Assembly: GCA_947169115.1 (NCBI GenBank)
Contig: CAMVOK010000018.1
Coordinates: 1-64,000 of the forward strand
DNA length: 64,000 nucleotides
Direction of reading: 5' to 3'
From: an uncultured Prevotellaceae bacterium
GTDB lineage: Bacteria; Bacteroidota; Bacteroidia; Bacteroidales; Bacteroidaceae
The notes beneath the pieces were generated by a model. That model ran no database searches and had not been told where the DNA came from. It saw only the letters and a list, made by a program, of their open reading frames with translations. The first letter of the stretch is position 1; each line of letters starts with the position of its first letter. The position numbers and the translations under genes are program-made. Shown piece by piece: positions 16,622 through 24,342 of this stretch.

Positions 16622-17758
16622 TCATGCTTTATACTTCCTCCACTTTTCTAAAAGAACGGTCATATCCGACGGCAGTTCGCTGGTAAAGTCCATTTCTTCG
16701 CCCGTGCGAGGGTGGCGGAAGCCGAGGGTGCGGGCGTGGAGTGCCTGACGGGGACAAAGTTCGAAGCAGTTATGGATGAATGCTTTGTATGAACTGCTGC
16801 GTTCGCCTCGCAGAATCTCCTGACCGCCGTAGCGTTCATCGTTGAACAGGGTGTGACCGATGCTCTTCATGTGGACACGAATCTGGTGGGTGCGGCCGGT
16901 CTCAAGGCGACACTCCACGAGGGTGACATGTCCGAGGCGCTCCAGTACGCGATAGTGTGTAACGGCAGGTTTACCCGTAGGGTTGTCGTCGGGTAGGATG
17001 GCCATTTGCAATCGGTCCTTCGGGTTACGCCCGATATTCCCACGGATGGTTCCTTCGTCCTCGGCAAAAGGTCCCCACACGAGGGCGTTGTATAGCCGGC
17101 GAGTGCTGTGGACGAAGAATTGTTGGCAGAGACTGGTCTTGGCTTCGGGCGTCTTGGCGATGACAAGCAGTCCACTGGTGTCCTTGTCGATACGGTGGAC
17201 AAGTCCTACGGTAGGGTCGTTCGGGTCAAAACGCTTGTCGTCCTTCAGATGCCAGGCCAAGGCGTTAACCAATGTTCCCGTGAAGTTGCCGCATCCGGGG
17301 TGCACAACCAACCCGGCTGGCTTGTTCACCACCAACAAATCTTCATCTTCATAAACGACATCAAGCGGAATGTCCTCGGGCACGATTTCCCATTCGCGCT
17401 TGGGGCGGTCGAGCATCAGTGTGACTACGTCCTCGGCTTTTACCTTGTAATTACTTTTGACAGGTTTCCCATTCACCTGAATGAAACCTGCCTCGGCAGC
17501 CTTTTGTATGCGGTTGCGACTGGTGTCGCCCAGATGGTCCATCAGGAACTTATCGACACGCATGGGGTTTTGTCCCTTGTCGGCCACCACACGGCGATGT
17601 TCGTACAAAGTTGCCTCCTCCGCCTCCCCCGTGGGGGAGAGAGCTTCGTCCTCAAAAATATCCTCTAACAATTCATCTTCGAAAGTCTTAGGGGAAATGT
17701 CCCCCCCTATAGGGGGATTGAGGATGGCTTTAGGAGAGGTCAGGTGTGGACTATTCAT
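16622..17758 (-). CDS. rluD: 23S rRNA pseudouridine synthase, RluD family
   Basis: Modifies uridines in helix 69 of 23S rRNA. The chosen start (MNSPHLTSP) overlaps the stop of the PASTA gene in the pattern ATGAATAG; a longer version would read through that gene in another frame. An N-terminal extension of about 60 residues precedes the S4 RNA-binding domain (MRVDKFLMDHLGDTSRNRIQ, about 66-110) and the catalytic domain with Asp191 in VHRIDKDTSGLLV, then GRTHQIRVHM. The extension contains proline-rich sequence (KAILNPPIGGD, EALSPTGEAEEA) that matches two G-rich family B repeats, so part of it is repeat-derived. It is cytoplasmic. Confidence 0.92.
   Translation of the reverse strand: MNSPHLTSPKAILNPPIGGDISPKTFEDELLEDIFEDEALSPTGEAEEATLYEHRRVVADKGQNPMRVDKFLMDHLGDTSRNRIQKAAEAGFIQVNGKPVKSNYKVKAEDVVTLMLDRPKREWEIVPEDIPLDVVYEDEDLLVVNKPAGLVVHPGCGNFTGTLVNALAWHLKDDKRFDPNDPTVGLVHRIDKDTSGLLVIAKTPEAKTSLCQQFFVHSTRRLYNALVWGPFAEDEGTIRGNIGRNPKDRLQMAILPDDNPTGKPAVTHYRVLERLGHVTLVECRLETGRTHQIRVHMKSIGHTLFNDERYGGQEILRGERSSSYKAFIHNCFELCPRQALHARTLGFRHPRTGEEMDFTSELPSDMTVLLEKWRKYKA
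17616..17740. repeat. two family B repeats in the rluD 5' region
   Basis: Positions 17616-17650 (CCTCCCCCGTGGGGGAGAGAG) read here in part, and 17688-17740 (TGTCCCCCCCTATAGGGGG followed by ATTGAGGATGG), are G/C-rich palindromes. Both are read in frame as part of the N-terminal extension of RluD, ahead of the S4 domain. Confidence 0.65.
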
Positions 17759-18380
17759 AGTCGTAGGAATCGGAATGCGTGTTGGCTTCGTCGCCTTCCT
17801 CGTCGTCGTAGTCAAAATCTTCTGCCTCGTGATTGTTTCCCACAAGCAGGGTGAGTACGGCATCGGTGGGCACACGTTCACCTGCCATGACGGTACGTCC
17901 TTGGCACTTCACTCCATACACCCAGTCCTTGTCTCCGGGCACTTCTACGATAGGACCAAGTCGGAAGCCCAGTTGGCGAAGACGGTCTTGAGCCTCACGC
18001 AACGAGCAGTTGTCGGCAATGTCCGGCAGAGCTACGGTAGGCGATTCCTTGGAGTTGATGGTCAGGTAAATTTCTCGTCCCGACTTTACCTTGCTACCCG
18101 CTTTGGGCAGTTGCACCATAATGGCTCCCGATGGCTTTTTGTGGTCGTAGGTCGAATCCACCACAACGGCCCGCAAGTCCATCATTTCCAACGTATATTC
18201 CACGTCTCCGATAAGTTTCCCTTCCACGTCGGGCACGATGATTTCCTCGTTGTGGTGAGTATAGTGTCCCAACCATATCCATACGCCAATGAACAGAAGC
18301 ACTGTAACAAGTGCCATCACCAGCAGATTACCCCACAGAATGGGGCTCAGCATTTTCTGTTTGAACTCTTTTCCGGTCAT
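17751..18380 (-). CDS. PASTA-domain membrane protein
   Basis: A 209-residue protein with a short cytoplasmic N-terminus, one membrane segment (about 17-38, LVMALVTVLLFIGVWIWLG) and two PASTA domains outside (about 47-112, VPDVEGKLIGDVEYTLEMM; about 116-182, LPDIADNCSLREAQDRLRQLG, each in part). PASTA domains bind peptidoglycan fragments in Gram-positive kinases; here there is no kinase domain. The C-terminus is acidic (AEDFDYDDEEGDE). It is the first gene of the minus-strand run toward rluD, whose start it overlaps by 8 bp. A role in envelope sensing is inference from the domain and from ddl nearby. Confidence 0.85.
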   Translation of the reverse strand: MTGKEFKQKMLSPILWGNLLVMALVTVLLFIGVWIWLGHYTHHNEEIIVPDVEGKLIGDVEYTLEMMDLRAVVVDSTYDHKKPSGAIMVQLPKAGSKVKSGREIYLTINSKESPTVALPDIADNCSLREAQDRLRQLGFRLGPIVEVPGDKDWVYGVKCQGRTVMAGERVPTDAVLTLLVGNNHEAEDFDYDDEEGDEANTHSDSYDYE

Positions 18381-18408
18381 ATTTCCGTAATTTGCGGTAA
18401 AGATACGA

Positions 18409-18465
18409 AATAAATACGAATTAGGAATTACGAATTAGGAAATAAATACGAATTACGAATTACGA
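18409..18465. repeat. heptamer array (ACGAATT)n
   Basis: Seven-base units ACGAATT and AGGAATT are repeated between the PASTA gene start and the rpmH terminator. It is the same unit type as at 21877-21966 and 54030-54062, where the opposite strand reads NYELRIT without stops. Confidence 0.75.
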
Positions 18466-18498
18466 AAAAAGAAAGGTGCGTCAAATCTGACGCACCTT
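18465..18498 (-). terminator. rho-independent terminator of rpmH
   Basis: AAGGTGCGTCA (18473-18483) and TGACGCACCTT (18488-18498) form an 11-bp perfect stem with a 4-base loop. On the minus strand it is followed by TTCTTTTTT, about 40 bp after the rpmH stop. Confidence 0.9.
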
Positions 18499-18539
18499 AA
18501 ATCTCTAATCCCTATTCCCTAATCTGGGAATCCCGAGGA

Positions 18540-18695
18540 TTACTTTCCGTGACGCTCGTCGGCTACGGTCAGCTTCTTGCGACCTTTTGCGCGGCGCGAA
18601 GCCAGTACGCGGCGACCGTTAGCGGTAGCCATTCTCTGACGGAAACCGTGCTTGTTGTTGCGACGGCGATTGTGGGGTTGGAATGTTCTTTTCAT
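18540..18695 (-). CDS. rpmH: 50S ribosomal protein L34
   Basis: A 51-residue, very basic protein beginning [19 protein letters not shown] and continuing [20 protein letters not shown], which is unmistakable L34. It is a structural protein of the large ribosomal subunit. It has its own promoter overlapping that of efp on the other strand, and a strong terminator after the gene. Linkage to efp rather than to dnaA/rnpA is usual in Bacteroidales. Confidence 0.97.
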   Translation of the reverse strand: MKRTFQPHNRRRNNKHGFRQRMATANGRRVLASRRAKGRKKLTVADERHGK

Positions 18696-18738
18696 TGCTT
18701 TATATCGTTTTTATTGTTTCTATACGCTTAACGGGCTG

Positions 18739-18770
18739 CAAAATTACGGACTTTTTTTGATACTTGCAAA
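18739..18770 (-). promoter_or_regulatory. rpmH promoter
   Basis: TAATTTTG (18746-18739, minus) and TTTG (18770-18767, minus) are separated by 20 bp, matching the Bacteroidetes consensus, about 45 bp upstream of the rpmH start. Confidence 0.75.
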
Positions 18771-18786
18771 TTTTTTCGTAACTTTG
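18756..18786 (+). promoter_or_regulatory. efp promoter, overlapping the rpmH promoter
   Basis: TTTG at 18756-18759, a 19-bp spacer, then TAACTTTG at 18779-18786. Its -33 region lies within the rpmH promoter, so the two divergent genes share DNA and could be co-regulated or compete for polymerase. Confidence 0.75.
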
Positions 18787-18857
18787 CGCCCGAAAAGGTG
18801 AATGTTTGCCTTTTATTAAACTTTTAACCCGTTAAACCATTAAACTTTTATACACTT

Positions 18858-19424
18858 ATGATTAATTCACAAGACATCAAGAAGGGTACTTGCATCCGCA
18901 TGGACGGCAAGCTGTACTTCTGCATCGACTTCCTGCATCGCAAGCCAGGAAAGGGTAACACCATCATGAACGTAACACTGAAGGACGTAGTAAGCGGCAA
19001 CGTATTGGAGCGTCGTTTCAACATCGGTGAAAAGTTGGAAGACGTGCGCGTTGAGCGTCGTCCCTATCAGTACCTCTATCAGGAGGGCGAGGACTATATC
19101 TTCATGAATAACGAGACCTTCGAGCAAATCACCATTCCTGCTGATCAGGTTACGGGTGTGAAGTTCATGAAGGAGGGGCAGAACGTGGATGTTGTGGCAG
19201 ATGCCAGCACCGAGACTGTGCTCTATGCCGAACTGCCTGCAAAGGTTCATCTGGCTATCACGTGGACGGAGCCCGGTCTGAAGGGTGACACCGCTACCAA
19301 CACCCTGAAGCCTGCTAAGGTGGAGACTGGTGCTGAAGTTCGTGTACCTCTGTTCATCAACGAGGGTGAGATTGTGGAAATCGATACCCGCGACGGTTCT
19401 TACCTCGGTCGTGTGAAGGCGTAA
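18858..19424 (+). CDS. efp: translation elongation factor P
   Basis: A 188-residue EF-P with three beta-barrel domains, which relieves ribosome stalling at polyproline stretches. The loop at the tip of domain I reads HRKPGKGN, with Lys32 at the position modified in many bacteria. No modification gene was found in this window. The C-terminal signature VPLFINEGEIVEIDTRDGSY (residues about 163-182) is conserved. The preceding 5' leader has TTAAACTTTTA-type repeats (18818-18850). The gene has its own promoter and is followed by a terminator, so it is monocistronic. Confidence 0.96.
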   Translation: MINSQDIKKGTCIRMDGKLYFCIDFLHRKPGKGNTIMNVTLKDVVSGNVLERRFNIGEKLEDVRVERRPYQYLYQEGEDYIFMNNETFEQITIPADQVTGVKFMKEGQNVDVVADASTETVLYAELPAKVHLAITWTEPGLKGDTATNTLKPAKVETGAEVRVPLFINEGEIVEIDTRDGSYLGRVKA

Positions 19425-19472
19425 GGAGCGAGAGAAGAGTCAAATTTGATTGAACTCATTTTCCCTTATTAT

Positions 19473-19509
19473 GAAAGGTTGTGTCCTTAGCGATGCAACC
19501 TTTCTTTTT
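19473..19509 (+). terminator. rho-independent terminator of efp
   Basis: GAAAGGTTG (19473-19481) pairs with CAACCTTTC (19496-19504) and is followed by TTTTT, about 50 bp after the efp stop. Confidence 0.85.
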
Positions 19510-19583
19510 AAAGATTACTAATGTTGCGGCTTTAAGATTAATTAACTTATCGAGTGGGGTTAATGGTGAATTGTCTGCAAATA

Positions 19584-19615
19584 TTTGTTGCATTACTGGC
19601 TTTTCATTAACTTTG
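19584..19615 (+). promoter_or_regulatory. promoter for the glycosyltransferase gene
   Basis: TTTG (19584-19587), a 20-bp spacer, then TAACTTTG (19608-19615), ending 23 bp before the ATG. It implies a very short leader and supports the start at 19639. Confidence 0.75.
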
Positions 19616-19638
19616 TTGAGAAAACATATTAATACGAT

Positions 19639-20727
19639 ATGAGATACTCCATTATAGTACCCGTTTTCAACCGTCCGGACGAGGTGGACGAATTGCTGGA
19701 AAGCCTGACGCGACAGACTTACCGCGATTTCGAAGTCGTCATTGTGGAGGATGGTTCTGAGGTACGTTGTGAGGATGTGGTTCGGAAGTATGCCGACCGT
19801 CTTGAGGTTCAATATTTCGAGAAAGCGAATTCCGGTCCAGGCCAAAGTCGAAACTATGGTGCAGAACGTAGTCGGGGAGAGTTCCTAATTGTGTTGGACA
19901 GCGACGTGGTGCTGCCCGAGGGGTATTTGGCAGAGGTGGACAAGGAGTTGGAAGCAAATCCCTGCGATGCTTTCGGAGGTCCCGACCGAGCCCACGAGAG
20001 TTTCTCGTCCGTACAGAAAGCCATTAACTATAGCATGACTTCGTTCTTCACCACGGGTGGCATACGTGGCGGGAAGAAGAAACTCGACAAGTTCTATCCG
20101 CGTTCCTTCAATATGGGCATACGTCGCTCGCTTTATCAACAACTCGGTGGTTTCTCGAACATGCGCTTCGGCGAGGACATTGATTTCAGCATCCGCATCT
20201 TCAAGAGTGGGAGCCGTTGTCGGCTCTTCCCGGAAGCCTGGGTGTGGCACAAGCGTCGCACGGACTTCCGCAAGTTCTTCCGTCAGGTACATAACAGTGG
20301 TATCGCGCGTATAAATCTCTATAAGAAGTATCCCGATAGTCTAAAACTGGTACATCTGTTGCCGGCCGTGTTCACCATTGGCGTTGCAGTTCTTGCGGCC
20401 ATTCTCCTAATAGGATTGGTGTTTGTGGTCATCGGCCTGCTTGCCGCCTATGGTGGTCAAACAGGTTGCAATATGGGACTCATCGTCACTTTCATGGGAT
20501 TGGCACTGATGGTGCTCTCGCTGCTGCCCCTATTGTTCTACGACCTGCTCATTCTCATCGACTCGTCTATAAAGAACCGTAGCCTGTGGGTGGGTGTGCT
20601 CAGCATCCCTGCCTCCTTCATCCAGCTTTTCGGCTACGGCACAGGCTTCCTCCGTGCCTGGTGGCTACGCTGCATCTGCGGTCGCAACGAGGAATTACAG
20701 GCATTTAAGAAAACCTTCTATAAATAA
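19639..20727 (+). CDS. family 2 glycosyltransferase with C-terminal membrane segments
   Basis: A GT2 enzyme of 362 residues. The nucleotide-sugar fold opens YSIIVPVFNRPDEVDELLESL (in part), with the metal-binding Asp87-Ser-Asp89 in VLDSDVVLPEGY and a later FGEDIDFSIRI motif typical of the acceptor site. Three hydrophobic segments at about 238-262, 272-295 and 312-335 anchor it in the inner membrane. It probably transfers a sugar from a nucleotide donor to a lipid-linked or envelope acceptor, but donor and acceptor cannot be told from sequence. It starts a plus-strand series with radC, the DUF59 gene and the lpxH-like gene; radC follows after 20 bp. Confidence 0.88.
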   Translation: MRYSIIVPVFNRPDEVDELLESLTRQTYRDFEVVIVEDGSEVRCEDVVRKYADRLEVQYFEKANSGPGQSRNYGAERSRGEFLIVLDSDVVLPEGYLAEVDKELEANPCDAFGGPDRAHESFSSVQKAINYSMTSFFTTGGIRGGKKKLDKFYPRSFNMGIRRSLYQQLGGFSNMRFGEDIDFSIRIFKSGSRCRLFPEAWVWHKRRTDFRKFFRQVHNSGIARINLYKKYPDSLKLVHLLPAVFTIGVAVLAAILLIGLVFVVIGLLAAYGGQTGCNMGLIVTFMGLALMVLSLLPLLFYDLLILIDSSIKNRSLWVGVLSIPASFIQLFGYGTGFLRAWWLRCICGRNEELQAFKKTFYK

Positions 20728-20747
20728 CTATAAGCCCCATAAACCCC

Positions 20748-21431
20748 ATGAAAGTAAACATTAAGGATTTGCCGCTTGACGAGCGTCCTCGTGAGAAGAT
20801 GATGGCACAAGGCCCTGCAGCCTTGAGCGATGCTGAATTGCTGGCGATACTCATAGGTAGCGGCAACAGTGAGGAGACGGCAGTGGGACTGATGCAGCGT
20901 GTTCTGAAGGATTGCCAGGGGAGTCTAAATACGTTGGGACGTATGACCATGAATGACCTAATGAGTCGCTATAAAGGAATTGGTGAGGCCAAGGCTATCA
21001 CCCTTCTTGCAGCGTGCGAACTGGGAAGTCGCAGACGCAGGGAGGACGTGGTGGAGAAGAAGAAGATAAGTGATAGCCGTGATGCTTACGAATATTTTGC
21101 CTCGATGCGTGACCTGCCCTTGGAGGAAGCACATGTACTGATGCTCCGTCAGAACCATTCCATTATTGGCGAGACCATGATCAGCCGAGGGGGAATCGCT
21201 GGTACGGCAGTGGATGTGCGCGAGGTGATGCGCCATGTCATCATGAACCGTGCTACGGCCATCGTGCTTTGTCACAATCATCCGAGTGGAAACTTACGCC
21301 CCAGTCGTGAGGATGACCAACTGACCAAACGTGTGGAGGATGCCTGTCGGGTGATGAACATACAGTTGGTTGACCACATCATCGTGGCCGAAACAGGATA
21401 TTATAGTTATAGGGAGGAAGGGAAAATATAA
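20748..21431 (+). CDS. radC: RadC family JAB/MPN-domain protein
   Basis: A 227-residue protein with an N-terminal helix-hairpin-helix region (residues about 40-90) and a C-terminal JAB/MPN domain. The zinc-binding motif is His176 and His178 in LCHNHPSGNLRPSREDDQLT, with the acidic residues downstream. The radC name comes from an early DNA-repair mapping in E. coli that was later withdrawn; the real function is not settled, although the family is common near mobile elements. It begins 20 bp after the glycosyltransferase gene. A family B palindrome follows the stop codon immediately. Confidence 0.9.
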   Translation: MKVNIKDLPLDERPREKMMAQGPAALSDAELLAILIGSGNSEETAVGLMQRVLKDCQGSLNTLGRMTMNDLMSRYKGIGEAKAITLLAACELGSRRRREDVVEKKKISDSRDAYEYFASMRDLPLEEAHVLMLRQNHSIIGETMISRGGIAGTAVDVREVMRHVIMNRATAIVLCHNHPSGNLRPSREDDQLTKRVEDACRVMNIQLVDHIIVAETGYYSYREEGKI

Positions 21432-21432
21432 G

Positions 21433-21572
21433 ACTCCCTCCCTAATCCCTCCCCGGGGAGAGGGCGTATATACTAACATAAAGATAATAATTATCAATAT
21501 GATGAATCAAGATAATATTCAACCAGCAAACGAAACTGCTCCCCTCCCTCGGGAGGGAAATGGGGGTGAGGT
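21433..21572. repeat. two family B repeats flanking the DUF59 gene start
   Basis: Positions 21433-21466 (CTCCCTCCCTAATCCCTCCC, then CGGGGAGAGGGCG) lie between radC and the DUF59 gene. Positions 21541-21572 (CTCCCTCGGGAGGGAAATGG, then GGGTGAG) are read in frame as LPREGNGGE inside its N-terminus. Confidence 0.75.
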
Positions 21573-21876
21573 CGTTGTCTTGGACAAGGTGGTAGAACTC
21601 CTTCGCACGGTCTTCGACCCCGAGATACCAGTAAACATATACGACTTGGGTCTCATCTACCGCATCGACCTAAATGATGCTGGGGATGAACTGAGCGTAG
21701 ATATGACACTGACGGCTCCTAATTGTCCTGCGGCAGACTTCATCATGGAAGACGTGCGGCAGAAACTGGAGACCATCGAGGGACTGAAACGTGTGGACGT
21801 AAACCTCGTTTTTGAACCCGAGTGGGACAAGGACATGATGAGTGAGGAGGCAAAACTGGAATTGGGACTTTTATAA
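21499..21876 (+). CDS. MIP18/DUF59 family iron-sulfur assembly protein
   Basis: A 125-126-residue protein of the MIP18 family (start at 21499 or 21502; a longer reading would run from inside radC). The signature DPEIPVNIYDLGLIY at about residues 41-55 and LTAPNCPAADFI are diagnostic; the cysteine in NCP is the conserved one. Relatives help mature iron-sulfur proteins (SufT, Paa-type). The first 25 residues contain LPREGNGG, encoded by a family B palindrome, ahead of the domain. It is probably co-transcribed with radC. Confidence 0.88.
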   Translation: MMNQDNIQPANETAPLPREGNGGEVVVLDKVVELLRTVFDPEIPVNIYDLGLIYRIDLNDAGDELSVDMTLTAPNCPAADFIMEDVRQKLETIEGLKRVDVNLVFEPEWDKDMMSEEAKLELGLL

Positions 21877-21966
21877 ATCCGAAGTCCGAATTACGAACCT
21901 GCGGGTTGCGTCTTTCGTACTTCGTAACTCATAATTCGTAATTCGTCTTTCGTAATTCGTAATTAA
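21877..21966. repeat. heptamer array (CGTAATT)n
   Basis: Units CGTAATT, CGTACTT and CGTCTTT are repeated at 21913-21966, with opposite-sense units (CGAAGTC, CGAATTA) at 21877-21895. The two sides can pair as a long imperfect hairpin between the DUF59 and lpxH-like genes. Similar arrays lie at 18409 and 46206. Confidence 0.8.
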
Positions 21967-22731
21967 ATGAAGAATATCTATTTCCTCTCCGATGCCCATC
22001 TGGGCAGTAAGGCACTGAAGCACACTCGGCAGCAGGAGCGCCGGCTGGTGCGTTTCCTCGATGAGATAAAAGACAAGGCTGAGGCTGTCTATTTGCTGGG
22101 TGATATGTTTGACTTTTGGTATGAATATCATACCGTAGTGCCTCGTGGCTTTACGCGCTTCCTGGGCAAGATATCAGAGTTGACGGACAATGGGGTGGAG
22201 GTACATTACTTCACGGGTAACCACGACATCTGGACGTGGAGCTACCTGACCGAAGAGTGTGGTGTAATCCTTCATCGCGAGCCAATGACGCTTTCTCTGG
22301 CAGACAAGACATTCTATATCGGCCATGGTGACGGTTTGGGAGATCCCGATGCTAAGTTCAAAGCCATACGGAAGATATTCCATAACCCTCTATGTCAGCG
22401 TCTCTTCCGTTGGATACATCCCGACCTTGGGGTGGCGTTTGGCTTGCGTTGGGCAAAACATAGTCGTTTGTCACACGGTGATGGGGGAGACCCTCCCTAT
22501 ATGGGCGAGAACGAGGAACATCTCGTCCTCTATGCCAAGGAATATCTACGTTCGCATCCCGATATCAACTATTTCCTGTTTGGCCATCGCCATATCGAAC
22601 TCGACCTGATGCTTACCCACCAGTGCCGTTTGCTCATTCTTGGCGACTGGATAAGTCAGTTCACCTATGCTGTGTTCGATGGAGAGCAACTCTACATGGA
22701 AAATTATGTGGAGGGCGAAACTGAGGTATAG
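21967..22731 (+). CDS. lpxH: UDP-2,3-diacylglucosamine diphosphatase-like metallophosphoesterase
   Basis: A calcineurin-like phosphoesterase of 254 residues in the LpxH group, which removes UMP from UDP-2,3-diacylglucosamine in lipid A synthesis. Metal ligands are visible in order: Asp9 and His11 in SDAHLG, GDMFDFWYEY, GNHDIWTW, then GHGDGLGD and FGHRHIEL. The window has no other lipid A gene next to it, so the assignment rests on motifs and length. Its 3' end overlaps the convergent tcdA-like gene by 28 bp. Confidence 0.85.
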   Translation: MKNIYFLSDAHLGSKALKHTRQQERRLVRFLDEIKDKAEAVYLLGDMFDFWYEYHTVVPRGFTRFLGKISELTDNGVEVHYFTGNHDIWTWSYLTEECGVILHREPMTLSLADKTFYIGHGDGLGDPDAKFKAIRKIFHNPLCQRLFRWIHPDLGVAFGLRWAKHSRLSHGDGGDPPYMGENEEHLVLYAKEYLRSHPDINYFLFGHRHIELDLMLTHQCRLLILGDWISQFTYAVFDGEQLYMENYVEGETEV

Positions 22732-23453
22732 ATATCCTGCACCACCAATCCTGCAAGTGTCAGGCCGAAGATGGCCGTGATGTGTGCCACGGTGCCGTTG
22801 GCATGAACCTTATGGAACTGGTTTTCATCCAGTTCCATTTTTTCTTTGTTTTGCAAAAGCTCGTCGGAATAGACACACTGGAACTTACGGGCTGGGAATT
22901 GTTTCTCCTTCTTAAATATGTTACGTAGGGCACGTGCCAAGGGGTCGCCCGTTACCTTCCAGAATTCGGCTACGCGGATGCGGGTCGGGTTCATCTTCAG
23001 TGCTGCACCCATCGATGAGAACAGCCGCGCACTTGATGCCGTAGCCCGTCGAATGAGCAGAGCCTTGTCGCGTAGCGAATCGATGGCATCGATGATGTAG
23101 TCGTAGTCGGAGAGCAGGAATCGGTAGGCAGTTTCCTCTGTGTAAATATCTTCGATGGCTGTAATCTCTGCTTTGGGGTTGATGCTGAGCAAGCGTTCTT
23201 TCATGACCTCCACTTTCGGACGGCCAATCGTATCGCATGTCGCCATCAACTGGCGGTTGAGGTTTGTTGTTGCCACACAGTCGCTATCCACAATCGTCAA
23301 CTGGCGGATGCCCGAGCGGATGAGACTTTCGGCGCACCACGACCCCACGCCACCTACACCAAAAAGGATGACACGCGCCTCGGTCATTCGCTTCATGGCC
23401 TCTTCGCCTATCAACAAACAGGTGCGTTGTTGCCAGTCTGTGTTATTGCTCAT
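22704..23453 (-). CDS. tcdA: tRNA threonylcarbamoyladenosine dehydratase-like (TcdA/ThiF family)
   Basis: A 249-residue E1-like enzyme. It begins QQRTCLLIGEEAMKRM and has the nucleotide-binding FGVGGVGSWCAESLIRSGI near 31-49, the metal and ATP site SDCVATTNLNRQ near 57-68 and DYIIDAIDSLRDK. This pattern fits TcdA (CsdL), which converts t6A37 of tRNA to the cyclic form using ATP. Other ThiF/MoeB-type functions are less likely because no ThiS/MoaD partner is near. Its start overlaps the creatininase-like gene end by 11 bp. Confidence 0.88.
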   Translation of the reverse strand: MSNNTDWQQRTCLLIGEEAMKRMTEARVILFGVGGVGSWCAESLIRSGIRQLTIVDSDCVATTNLNRQLMATCDTIGRPKVEVMKERLLSINPKAEITAIEDIYTEETAYRFLLSDYDYIIDAIDSLRDKALLIRRATASSARLFSSMGAALKMNPTRIRVAEFWKVTGDPLARALRNIFKKEKQFPARKFQCVYSDELLQNKEKMELDENQFHKVHANGTVAHITAIFGLTLAGLVVQDIYTSVSPST

Positions 23454-24228
23454 ATAGGTTTTGTGGGGAATGTACGTTTTTCAGTTCAGTCAGCAGCTGA
23501 GCATATCGTTCGGCTACGGCTTGGGCAAAACGTGCTCCCTTCTCGGCTGTAGCCAAGTGTGGATTACCGATGCCTGTGTCCTCAGTCACGAGATTCCAGT
23601 GGCGCGGAAGCCAGGCCGTTTTTTGTCGGAGCGAGGGTAGGGCAAAGGGGTGTGAATCACCATTACCGGCTAAATCCATGCGTACCAGTTCGGGGTGATA
23701 GTGCAGCATGACGGAGGTCTCTAATTCGTCGGCGTGGTCACCAGGTTGGTCGAAGTAGTCACGTGCAGGACAAACGGTGAACCATTCGCTGCTGAGGATG
23801 AACATATCGGGGTAATCTACAGCCAAGTCGCGGATAAACCCCTTGAACGAGTTTCCACCGTGACCATTTACGATAAGTAACTTTCGCAGACCTTGATGAT
23901 AAACCGATTCCACAATGTCGCGGAGAATGGTTTCTTGTGTCCGCTGACGATAATGGATGCAGAACTGCAAGTCGCGTTGTCCGGGGTTTTGTGCTCCCAT
24001 CATCACGGGTGGTAATACCATAGTCCTTATTCCATTCTGTTCCCATGCCAATCGGGCGGCATCAACGGCCACATCGTGCGACAAAATGCAGTCGGTCAGG
24101 TACGGCAGATGTTGGTTGTGAGGTTCCGTTGCTCCCCAAGGCAGGATGGCAATGTCATATTCGGTGCCACGTACCATGCCGTAGGTGGATGCTGAAAGGT
24201 CAACGGCTAAAGTTCTCGTTTCGTTCAT
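23443..24228 (-). CDS. creatininase family amidohydrolase
   Basis: A 261-residue cytoplasmic protein of the creatininase (creatinine amidohydrolase) family. Metal-binding motifs: WGATEPHNQHLPYLTD near 31-46, VNGHGGNSFKG near 119-129, and HADELETS near 164-171. Members act on varied amides, including formamide intermediates of folate, riboflavin or mycofactocin pathways, so the true substrate is unknown. Overlap with the tcdA-like gene suggests one transcript. A -7-like box TATCTTTG is present on the minus strand at 24264-24257, without a clear -33 box. Confidence 0.85.
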   Translation of the reverse strand: MNETRTLAVDLSASTYGMVRGTEYDIAILPWGATEPHNQHLPYLTDCILSHDVAVDAARLAWEQNGIRTMVLPPVMMGAQNPGQRDLQFCIHYRQRTQETILRDIVESVYHQGLRKLLIVNGHGGNSFKGFIRDLAVDYPDMFILSSEWFTVCPARDYFDQPGDHADELETSVMLHYHPELVRMDLAGNGDSHPFALPSLRQKTAWLPRHWNLVTEDTGIGNPHLATAEKGARFAQAVAERYAQLLTELKNVHSPQNLYEQ

Positions 24229-24298
24229 ATTACGTTGAATTTTGTTGTTTGTCGTGCAAAGATACTACATTTGTTTATTTTTACGCCATATATTCTCT

Positions 24299-24342
24299 AC
24301 TCTCTAACCCTTAATCCTTAACCCTTCACCCTTAATCTTTCC
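24299..24342. repeat. heptamer array at the 3' end of the FAD dehydrogenase gene
   Basis: CCTTAAT and CCTTAAC units form the final dozen codons and the stop. It is the same unit type as 52490-52530, which ends the U32 peptidase gene in a similar way. Confidence 0.7.
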
